Part shown: piece after piece, positions 57,525 to 64,000 of the stretch
Layout of the letters: every line of letters starts with the position of its first letter
How positions within the stretch are numbered: the stretch's first letter is position 1
Source: Collimonas rhizosphaerae
GTDB taxonomy: Bacteria; Pseudomonadota; Gammaproteobacteria; Burkholderiales; Burkholderiaceae_D
Direction: 5' to 3'
Length of the DNA stretch: 64,000 bases
Assembly: GCF_038896935.1 (NCBI RefSeq)
Contig: NZ_JBANDC010000015.1
Coordinates: 1 to 64,000 of the forward strand
Translations under genes and position numbers: made by a program
Notes under the pieces: model-generated
What the model was told of the DNA's origin: nothing
Database searches by the model: none
The model's input: the letters and a program-made list of their open reading frames with translations, nothing else

Positions 57525-59675
57525 CTAGCGTTTGCCCGGCTGCAGCAAACCCCATTGCGACAGCATCCACGCCATTTCAAACGCGCGTTCCTTGATCGCG
57601 TCGTAGCGGCCGGAAGCGCCGCCGTGGCCGGCTCCCATGTTCACTTTGAGCAGCAGGGGATTGTGGCCGGTTTTCAGCGCGCGCAGCTTGGCGACATATT
57701 TCGCCGGCTCCCAGTACATCACCTGGCTGTCGTTGAGGCCGGTGGTGACCAGCATCGACGGATAGGCCTTGCGTTCGATATTGTCGTAGGGTGAATAGCT
57801 GCGCATGTAGTCGTAGGCAGGCTTTTCGTTAGGATTGCCCCACTCCAGGTATTCGCCCGTGGTCAGCGGCAGGCTGGCGTCCATCATGCTGTTCATCACG
57901 TCGACGAACGGCACTGCCGCATGCACGGCGTGGAACAGGTCGGGGCGCAGGTTGGCGACCGCGCCCATCAGCAGGCCGCCGGCGCTGCCGCCTTCGATGA
58001 CCAGGCGCTGCGGGCTGGTCCAGCCCTGCTTGACCAGGTATTCGGCGCTGTCGATGAAATCGTAGAAGGTGTTTTTCTTGTGCATCAGCATGCCGTCGTC
58101 GTGCCAGTGCTCGCCCATGTCGTTGCCGCCGCGGATATGCGCTTCGGCAAACACCACGCCGCGATCGAGCAGGCTGACGCGGCTGTTGGAGAAGGTGGCT
58201 TCGGCCGGGATGCCGTAGGAGCCGTAGGCGTACAGCAGCAATGGCGCCGAACCGTCCAGCTTGATGCCCTTTTTGGCGACGGTCCAGAGCGGCACCTTGA
58301 CGCCGTCGCGCGCGGTGGCCCACAGGCGTTTGGTTTCATACAGGGCCGGATCGTAGCCGGGCACTTCCTGCTGCTTCAGCAGCTTGCGCTGGCCGCTTGC
58401 CATGTCGACGTCGAACACCGTCGACGGCGTCACCGGCGACTCGTACATCAGGCGATATTGGCTTGAAGTGAATTCCGGCGTGCCGCCGGCGTGCGAGGTG
58501 TACACCGCTTCGTCGAACTGCACGGTCTTCCAGCTGTGGTCGGTAAAATTGTAGATGCGGGAACGTTCTTGCGCATCCGATTTTTCGCTGACCACCAGGA
58601 AATCGCGGAACAGCTCGAAGGATTCCAGCAGCACGTCGGGATCGTGCGCCACCAGTTCTGTCCAGTGCTCCGGCCCGGGAGTCGCCAGCGGCGCCGTCAC
58701 CAGGCGGAAATTCTTGGCGTCCTTGTTGGTCATGATGAACAGCTCGCCGTCGCGGTGATCGACATGGTAGCGATGGCCGGTTTCACGTCCCAGCACTGAA
58801 CGGAAACTGCCCTGCGGCTGGTCCGCCGGCAGCAGGCTGACTTCGGTGGTGTCGGTGCTTTGCGCTTCGAGCTCGATGAATTTGCGGTCACCGCTGTTGC
58901 CGACGCCAAGGTTGAACTGCTCCACCGCTTCACGGTATACCTCTACCGGCTTGCCGCCCAGCTTGAGGCGCAGCAGCAGGTCGGAACGCTTGGTGGTGGC
59001 GTCTTCCTGCACCAGGAACAAGGTCTGGCTATCCGCCGCCCAGGCCAGGGTAGTCACGCGCTCCACCGTATCGCCAAGCAGCTTGCCTGTGCTCAAATCC
59101 TTGACATGCAGCTGGTACTGGCGATAGCCGACGGTGTCGGTGGAATAGGCCAGGTAACGGTCGTCGGGACTGACTGAAAAACTCTCTACCTCGAAAAATT
59201 TCTTGCCTTTGGCGAGCAGGTTTTCATCCAGCAGGATTTCTTCCGCGGCCCCGGCGTCATAGGCGAAACCGGCATCGGCCTTGGCCAGGCGGCGGCAAAT
59301 GATGGGGTATTGCTGGCCGGCTTCGGTGCGGCTGTAATAGTAATAATTGCCGCGCCGGGTCGGCACCGACAAGTCGGTTTCCTTCATGCGGCCCTTGATT
59401 TCGCCGTAGAGTTTTTTCGTGAGCGGTGCCAGGTCCTTGGTCATGGCCTGGGTGTAGGCATTCTCTGCCTTCAGGTAGGCGATCACCTTGGGATTGGTTT
59501 TTTCACGCAGCCAGTGATAGTCGTCGGTGACGGTTTCTCCGTGGCGGGTTTCCTGCCAGGCTTGCCTGGCGGCGACCGGCGGTGTCGGAGGGGATACGGC
59601 GAGTGTGGAAGCAGAGGTCATCAGAGCCAGGAAAAATGCGCCCAGGGTATGGGTGCGTTGCGGAAGAAAAGACAT
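57525..59675 (-). CDS. ptrB: Oligopeptidase B (protease II, S9A)
   Basis: 716 residues. The conserved N-terminus DDYHWLREKTNPKVIAYLKAEN is typical of oligopeptidase B. The propeller is followed by the catalytic domain: ESAERGGVV-like region, GGSAGGLLMGAV (serine), TTGLNDSQVMYWEPAKY (aspartate) and GAGHGG (histidine). It should cut after basic residues in short peptides. An N-terminal hydrophobic stretch (LGAFFLALMTSASTLA) suggests export, unlike the cytosolic E. coli enzyme. The ATG at 59675 starts that stretch. It probably forms an operon with the next S9 gene. Confidence 0.9.
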   Translation of the reverse strand: MSFLPQRTHTLGAFFLALMTSASTLAVSPPTPPVAARQAWQETRHGETVTDDYHWLREKTNPKVIAYLKAENAYTQAMTKDLAPLTKKLYGEIKGRMKETDLSVPTRRGNYYYYSRTEAGQQYPIICRRLAKADAGFAYDAGAAEEILLDENLLAKGKKFFEVESFSVSPDDRYLAYSTDTVGYRQYQLHVKDLSTGKLLGDTVERVTTLAWAADSQTLFLVQEDATTKRSDLLLRLKLGGKPVEVYREAVEQFNLGVGNSGDRKFIELEAQSTDTTEVSLLPADQPQGSFRSVLGRETGHRYHVDHRDGELFIMTNKDAKNFRLVTAPLATPGPEHWTELVAHDPDVLLESFELFRDFLVVSEKSDAQERSRIYNFTDHSWKTVQFDEAVYTSHAGGTPEFTSSQYRLMYESPVTPSTVFDVDMASGQRKLLKQQEVPGYDPALYETKRLWATARDGVKVPLWTVAKKGIKLDGSAPLLLYAYGSYGIPAEATFSNSRVSLLDRGVVFAEAHIRGGNDMGEHWHDDGMLMHKKNTFYDFIDSAEYLVKQGWTSPQRLVIEGGSAGGLLMGAVANLRPDLFHAVHAAVPFVDVMNSMMDASLPLTTGEYLEWGNPNEKPAYDYMRSYSPYDNIERKAYPSMLVTTGLNDSQVMYWEPAKYVAKLRALKTGHNPLLLKVNMGAGHGGASGRYDAIKERAFEMAWMLSQWGLLQPGKR

Positions 59676-59882
59676 ATAGTACAGATCCCTTGTATGGATA
59701 GACAGTGCGCCTGGATTTGCCCGGGGTAGGGGCAATCCTCAACATGCAACTCTGTTGCAATCCGCTAAGTTACCTGTAATCCGGCGGAAACACAATATGC
59801 TGGCTCTCGGCCATTGCCGTTCGCGGCTAGAATATCGGGCAGACTGCTGCAACTGCCCGCACCCGCCAATTTGAAAGCCGCC

Positions 59883-60653
59883 ATGCCCCAAACCCCGCAA
59901 GCCTTGTCCGACGCCGCCGCCATCCTGGCGACGCGCCGCAAAACCGGCGCCCAGGGAGCGCGCCTGCCGCAGCCGATGCGGCCGCAGGATGCCGAGGCAG
60001 CGCTGGCGATACAGGCGCTGGTCAGCGCCCAGGCTGGCGCCGCGATAACTGCCTGGAAATGCGGCATGCCGGTCGAAGGGCAGCCGGTGGCGGCGCCGAT
60101 CTATGGCGACACCGTCTTTAACGGCGGACTGTGCACGGCATGGGTGCGCGGCGGCCAGGTACGGGTCGAGCCGGAACTGGCTTTCATCCTCGGCCGCGAT
60201 TTGCCGCCGCGCCCGTTGCCTTATTCCGCAGCGGAGATCGATGCCGCCATCGTGCGCACCTGCCTCGCGCTCGAACTGATAGACAGCCGCTACAGCGATC
60301 CAGATGAAGCGGGGTTTCTTGAAAACCTGGCGGACGGATTGCTCAACCAGGGCTTGTACCTCGGCCCGCAGGTGGATGCCGAACACGCGTGCAGTGCGGC
60401 CGTGCTGGCGATCGATATCGACACCGGTGCCGGCGAAACAATCCGGCTGGACGGCCGCCACCCGGCCGCCGACCCGCGCGCGCCGCTGTACTGGCTGGCC
60501 GAATTCCTGCGCGGCCGGGGACAGGGGCTGCAAGCCGGACAAGCCGTCATCACCGGCTCCTATGCCGGCAGTTTCGGCCTGCCCGTGGCGCAGGACCTGG
60601 TTATCCAATATGGCGCACTGGGCAAGATCGCTGTGCACTTTTCGCCGCGATGA
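59883..60653 (+). CDS. 2-keto-4-pentenoate hydratase/fumarylacetoacetate hydrolase-fold protein (MhpD-like)
   Basis: 256 residues. WKCGMP, EPELAFILGRDLPPR (metal-binding E..E pair), ALELIDSRYSD and GSYAGSFGLP are the hydratase/FAH motifs. It should bind a divalent metal and hydrate or decarboxylate a 2-keto acid. The ATG at 59883 lies at the start of the conserved part; an upstream frame is less likely. Its stop overlaps the start of the helicase gene (ATGA). The pairing of a hydratase and a SNF2 helicase has no obvious biochemical logic. Confidence 0.82.
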   Translation: MPQTPQALSDAAAILATRRKTGAQGARLPQPMRPQDAEAALAIQALVSAQAGAAITAWKCGMPVEGQPVAAPIYGDTVFNGGLCTAWVRGGQVRVEPELAFILGRDLPPRPLPYSAAEIDAAIVRTCLALELIDSRYSDPDEAGFLENLADGLLNQGLYLGPQVDAEHACSAAVLAIDIDTGAGETIRLDGRHPAADPRAPLYWLAEFLRGRGQGLQAGQAVITGSYAGSFGLPVAQDLVIQYGALGKIAVHFSPR

Positions 60654-63133
60654 ATCCAGCGGCAAGCTCCGTCGGCCGTTTCCGGCCGCGCCTGACGCTG
60701 CAGACCCTGGGCCGCGGCGACGGCCTGCTCGGCATGCGGCCTTCCGGTCCGTTCGGCCCGCGCGGTCCCAACGTGACGGTGGCGCAGATCAGCTGGACTT
60801 ATGTCACCGATGACGGCTTGCAATGGGAGACTGCGGCGCCGACCGCTTTGCTGAACCGCCGCCCGGCATCCTCGCAAACGGTGGAAAACGAACACGGCCA
60901 GCGCCTGTTGCTGCGCGACCTGGGCGCCGAAGCCGATGCGCTGGACCTGGTGTGGGAGCTGGGCCTGTATCCGCTGCCCAGCGATACCTTGCAATGGCGC
61001 ACCGATGCCGCCGCACAGGAAGCGGAGTCCTCCCTGGCTTCGCTCTGGACCTTGGTGCAGGAAGATTTCTTCGGCGATTTCTGGGCCGAACAGTTGCCCG
61101 CCTTGCAGGCCAAAGGCTGGGCGATCGTGGTGCGCCCCGGTTTTGCGCATGAGAGCGTGCCGGTGGATGCCTGGCGCCTGATCGTCAACCCGGCGACCGG
61201 TGAACTGCTGGGCAAGCAGGTCGCAGCGCGCATGCGCGGCCGCGAACAGGCGGTGACTGCGCTCGGCCTGCCCGCCGGCGAAGGCTCCTGGCTGCTGACC
61301 CTGGGCATCGAAATCGACGGCGAACTGGTGGACCTGGTGCCGCTGCTGGCGTACCTGCTGCAACGCGACGCCCGCTGGCTGGACACCAGGCAGATCGCCT
61401 TGATCGACGACCACGCCCTGATCATGCTGCGGGCGCCCGGCGGCAAACGGATCGAAGCGCTGGCGGCGCCGCTCAAGGCGATCGTCGGCAACATGCTGGA
61501 ATTGCTGACCGATCCCTTGCGCAAGGAGGGGCCGCTGCAGCTCTCTTCCTGGGATGCCTACCGGCTTGAAACGATGCGCCTGAGCCTGCTGGATACGCAG
61601 CGCCAGCGCGCCGGCGTCCATGGCGCCTGGCAACTGCAAGGCGACGCCGGCCTGCGCGCGCTGGCGCAACGGCTGCAAGGCGCCGGCACGCCGCAAGCGG
61701 TGGCGGCGCCGGCCGGACTCGGCGTTACCTTGCGGCCCTATCAATTGCACGGCGTCGCCTGGCTGCAGTATCTGCGCGAGCATCGCCTGGCCGGCATCCT
61801 GGCGGACGACATGGGCCTGGGCAAGACCGCGCAGGCCCTGGCGCACTTGCTGATCGAAAAGCAGGCGGGCCGCCTTGACCTGCCGGCGCTGGCAGTGCTG
61901 CCGACTTCGCTGGTGTTCAACTGGCAGGCCGAAGCCCGGCGCATGGCGCCCGGCTTGCGCGTGCTCGCCCTGCAAGGACCGGAGCGCCATCGGGATTTCT
62001 CGCACATGGCCGGATACGACCTGGTGCTCACCACCTACCCGCTGCTGTGGCGCGACCGCGCGGCGCTGGAAGCCCAGCCCTTCCACATGCTGATCCTGGA
62101 CGAAGCGCAGACCGTGAAGAACGCCACCGCCCGCAGCGCCGGCGCGGTGCGGCGCCTGCGCGCGCGGCATCGCTTGTGCATCACCGGCACGCCGCTGGAA
62201 AACCACCTGGGCGAACTGTGGACCCAATTCGATTTCCTGATGCCCGGTTTCCTCGGCGACATGCGCAGTTTCACGCGCCTGTGGCGCAAGCCGATCGAGA
62301 TCGGCGGCCAGACCCTGCGCGCGCAGCTGCTGGCGCAGCGGGTCAGGCCTTTTATCCTCAGGCGGCGCAAGGACGAAGTGGCGAGCGAACTGCCGCCGCG
62401 CAGCGAGACGCTCAAGCTGGTCCAGCTGCAGGGACAGCAGCGCGACCTGTACGAAAGCGTCCGGCTGGCCGCGGATGAGCAGGTGCGCCGCGTGCTCAAG
62501 CGTAAAGGCTTCAGCGGCGGCCAGATCACGATCCTCGATGCCTTGCTCAAGCTCAGGCAGGTGTGCTGCGATCCATTCCTGCTGAAAGGCATGGAACACC
62601 CGCCCGGCATCGAGCGCGCCAAGCTGGAGCTACTGCGCGACATGCTGCCGGCCCTGGTGGCCGAAGGCCGACGCATCCTGGTGTTTTCCCAATTCACTGA
62701 AATGCTGGACCTGATCGCCGCCGAACTCGATGCCATGCAGCTGCCCTGGCTGGCCCTCACCGGCAAGACGCCGCCGGCCAAACGCGGCGCGCTGGTGGCC
62801 GAATTCCAAAACAAAACCGTACCCTTGCTGCTGGTCAGCCTCAAGGCCGGCGGCGTCGGCCTCAACCTCACCGCCGCCGACACCGTGATCCACGTCGACC
62901 CATGGTGGAACCCCGCAGTGCAAGAACAAGCAACCGCCCGCGCCCACCGCATCGGCCAGGAACAGACCGTGTTTGTCTATAAAATCGTGGTCGAAGGCAG
63001 CATAGAAGAACGCATTATCGACCTGCAAGCCCGCAAGGCGGCGCTGGCGGAAGGCGTACTAGGCAGCGACGCCGCACTCGCAACCAAGTTCAGCAGCGAA
63101 GATCTGCAGCTACTACTGGCCCCTCTAGCCTGA
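60650..63133 (+). CDS. SNF2-family DEAD/DEAH-box helicase (HepA/RapA-like)
   Basis: 827 residues. The N-terminal 350 residues are an uncharacterised SNF2-associated region. The ATPase has Walker A DDMGLGKTAQAL, LPTSLVFNW, LTTYPLLWRD and a DEAQ box (LILDEAQTVKN). The second RecA lobe has RRILVFSQFTEMLDLI-like motifs, LVSLKAGGVGLNLT and QATARAHRIGQEQTV (motif VI). It should translocate on double-stranded DNA and remodel DNA-protein complexes or recycle RNA polymerase. It starts at 60650, overlapping the hydratase stop. Domain order is normal. Confidence 0.9.
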   Translation: MNPAASSVGRFRPRLTLQTLGRGDGLLGMRPSGPFGPRGPNVTVAQISWTYVTDDGLQWETAAPTALLNRRPASSQTVENEHGQRLLLRDLGAEADALDLVWELGLYPLPSDTLQWRTDAAAQEAESSLASLWTLVQEDFFGDFWAEQLPALQAKGWAIVVRPGFAHESVPVDAWRLIVNPATGELLGKQVAARMRGREQAVTALGLPAGEGSWLLTLGIEIDGELVDLVPLLAYLLQRDARWLDTRQIALIDDHALIMLRAPGGKRIEALAAPLKAIVGNMLELLTDPLRKEGPLQLSSWDAYRLETMRLSLLDTQRQRAGVHGAWQLQGDAGLRALAQRLQGAGTPQAVAAPAGLGVTLRPYQLHGVAWLQYLREHRLAGILADDMGLGKTAQALAHLLIEKQAGRLDLPALAVLPTSLVFNWQAEARRMAPGLRVLALQGPERHRDFSHMAGYDLVLTTYPLLWRDRAALEAQPFHMLILDEAQTVKNATARSAGAVRRLRARHRLCITGTPLENHLGELWTQFDFLMPGFLGDMRSFTRLWRKPIEIGGQTLRAQLLAQRVRPFILRRRKDEVASELPPRSETLKLVQLQGQQRDLYESVRLAADEQVRRVLKRKGFSGGQITILDALLKLRQVCCDPFLLKGMEHPPGIERAKLELLRDMLPALVAEGRRILVFSQFTEMLDLIAAELDAMQLPWLALTGKTPPAKRGALVAEFQNKTVPLLLVSLKAGGVGLNLTAADTVIHVDPWWNPAVQEQATARAHRIGQEQTVFVYKIVVEGSIEERIIDLQARKAALAEGVLGSDAALATKFSSEDLQLLLAPLA

Positions 63134-63161
63134 AACCAGCACATACACACGTCACCACCAA

Positions 63162-63178
63162 TTAATTAGGGTCAGAGT
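63162..63178. repeat. GGGTCAGAGT-family repeat, partial copy
   Basis: TTAATTAGGGTCAGAGT repeats the left arm of the adjacent palindrome and continues CGAATTATTTCA, a diverged inner part. It is probably a second, decayed insertion. Confidence 0.75.
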
Positions 63179-63193
63179 CGAATTATTTCAGGA

Positions 63194-63253
63194 TTAATTA
63201 GGGTCAGAGTTGAATTGTTGACCGGTCAACAATTCAACTCTGACCCTAATTAA
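63194..63253. repeat. Perfect 60-bp palindrome of the GGGTCAGAGT family
   Basis: Two 30-base arms meet at ACC|GGT (63223/63224). The left arm begins TTAATTAGGGTCAGAGT and the right arm ends ACTCTGACCCTAATTAA. There is no loop and no mismatch. The same arm occurs at 74-90 and a variant dyad at 14065-14126. It lies between the SNF2 gene and the RhlE-type gene, 68 bases before the latter's start. Confidence 0.92.
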
Positions 63254-63321
63254 ATGCTGCGGATTGTCGGTTTGGGGTAAATGGTAAGATGGCGTCCCTA
63301 TACGCTTTACGGCCTGTTGCC

Positions 63322-64000
63322 ATGTCATTTTCTTCCCTGGGCTTGTCCCCTGCCATTTTGCTAGCCGTTGCCGAGCACGGGTATGCTGCGCCGACTCCGG
63401 TCCAGGTCGCCGCCATTCCGGCGATATTGGGCGGCGGCGATGTTTTGGCGGCGGCGCAGACCGGCTCCGGCAAGACTGCGGCGTTTGCGCTGCCGCTGCT
63501 GCAGCTGTTGCAAGACAGTCCCGGCGAAAAGCCGCGCCGGCTGCGGGTGCTGGTTTTGGTGCCCACCCGCGAACTGGCGCAGCAGACCGCCGAAGCCATG
63601 CGGTTGCTGGCGCCAGCCGGCCAGCAAGCGCTGAAGATCGCGGCGCTGTTCGGCGGCGTTTCGATCAATCCGCAAATGATGGACCTGCGCGGCGGCGCCG
63701 ACATCGTGGTGGCGACTCCCGGCCGCCTGCTCGACCTGATCGAGCACAACGCCCTCAGCATCGCGGCGGTGTCGTCGCTGGTGCTGGACGAAGCCGACCG
63801 CTTGCTCGACATGGGATTTGCCGACGAGATCGGCCGCATCCTGGCGCTGTTGCCGCGCCGGCGCCAGAACCTGTTTTTCTCGGCGACGTTCCCGCCCGCG
63901 GTACATGCGCTGGCCGCCAGGATGCTGCATCAGCCGGTGCGCATCGCCATCCCGGCGCTGGAGCAGAACCAGCCGGATATCGAACAGCGCGCAATCATGG
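63322..64000 (+). CDS. rhlE: DEAD-box RNA helicase, RhlE type (5' part, cut by window edge)
   Basis: The frame opens MSFSSLGLSPAILLAVAEHG at 63322 and stays open to the window end (226 codons). Q motif TPVQVAAIP, motif I AAAQTGSGKTAAF, Ia VPTRELAQQ, Ib TPGRLLDLI, II DEADRLLDMGF and III FSATFP are present in order. RhlE-type helicases act on RNA in ribosome assembly and mRNA turnover. The GGGTCAGAGT palindrome lies in its 5' region and might affect its transcript. The C-terminal lobe lies outside the window. Confidence 0.92.
   Translation, partial: MSFSSLGLSPAILLAVAEHGYAAPTPVQVAAIPAILGGGDVLAAAQTGSGKTAAFALPLLQLLQDSPGEKPRRLRVLVLVPTRELAQQTAEAMRLLAPAGQQALKIAALFGGVSINPQMMDLRGGADIVVATPGRLLDLIEHNALSIAAVSSLVLDEADRLLDMGFADEIGRILALLPRRRQNLFFSATFPPAVHALAARMLHQPVRIAIPALEQNQPDIEQRAIM

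Noticed and set aside
1..64000. tRNA, rRNA, phage genes, toxin-antitoxin pairs or restriction systems
   Set aside because: None was recognised in intergenic regions or among the credible genes.

Overview
The window looks like chromosomal DNA of a GC-rich betaproteobacterium, most likely Burkholderiales near the Oxalobacteraceae (Collimonas, Herbaspirillum or Janthinobacterium type). This rests on gene content and family resemblance (GarD/GudP/KdgD/Udh uronate genes, DUF1302/DUF1329/RND locus, RhlE, many TonB receptors and periplasmic substrate-binding proteins), not on a database comparison. No rRNA, tRNA, CRISPR array or complete transposase was found.

Left part (1-7.3 kb): the end of an IS3-type insertion sequence; a ParA-like protein with a degraded P-loop; a TonB-dependent receptor followed, across a terminator, by a class A acid phosphatase; a divergent two-component system; and a questin-oxidase-like gene behind a MerR/SoxR-like promoter.

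7.3-20.5 kb: a complete oxidative hexuronate pathway. Uronate dehydrogenase (udh), a beta-propeller lactonase, galactarate dehydratase (garD), 5-dehydro-4-deoxyglucarate dehydratase (kdgD) and 2,5-dioxovalerate dehydrogenase would take galacturonate to 2-oxoglutarate. A GudP-type MFS carrier and a polar-amino-acid-type ABC transporter sit with them. A FadR-type regulator lies in the middle. A 19-bp motif, GTTGTANGATGACTGATAA, occurs in front of the gudP operon and regulator, kdgD and a small DUF4440-type gene; a symmetric variant precedes udh. These probably form one regulon.

20.5-27.6 kb: small membrane proteins, an SH3/NlpC-P60 cell-wall hydrolase, an OsmC-YcaO fusion protein, then a visibly AT-richer island. 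The island has a GFA-family gene directly joined to an integron-type attC site, a DUF4288-like gene, a REPIN-like inverted pair of hairpins and an unknown small gene.

27.6-39.3 kb: a probable nucleoside locus. A BMP-type ABC importer faces left. A GntR/FCD regulator and a rightward operon (TonB receptor, exported alpha/beta hydrolase, two exported nucleoside hydrolases) follow. The operon is preceded by a full-consensus sigma-54 promoter and two TGTATACA boxes, suggesting control by nitrogen supply and by a small-molecule inducer.

39.3-42.4 kb: a GltI-like binding protein, a DUF3455 lipoprotein, an XRE regulator and a SnoaL-like gene broken by one in-frame stop.

42.4-55.3 kb: a seven-gene leftward operon (flavin monooxygenase, SDR, MFS, DUF1329, DUF1302, RND exporter, YCF48-like) divergent from an AraC-type regulator and an exported esterase. 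It is probably for oxidation and envelope trafficking of a hydrophobic substrate.

55.3-64 kb: two exported S9 peptidases, a hydratase translationally coupled to a large SNF2-type helicase, a perfect 60-bp palindrome of the GGGTCAGAGT repeat family, and the start of an RhlE-type RNA helicase cut by the window edge.
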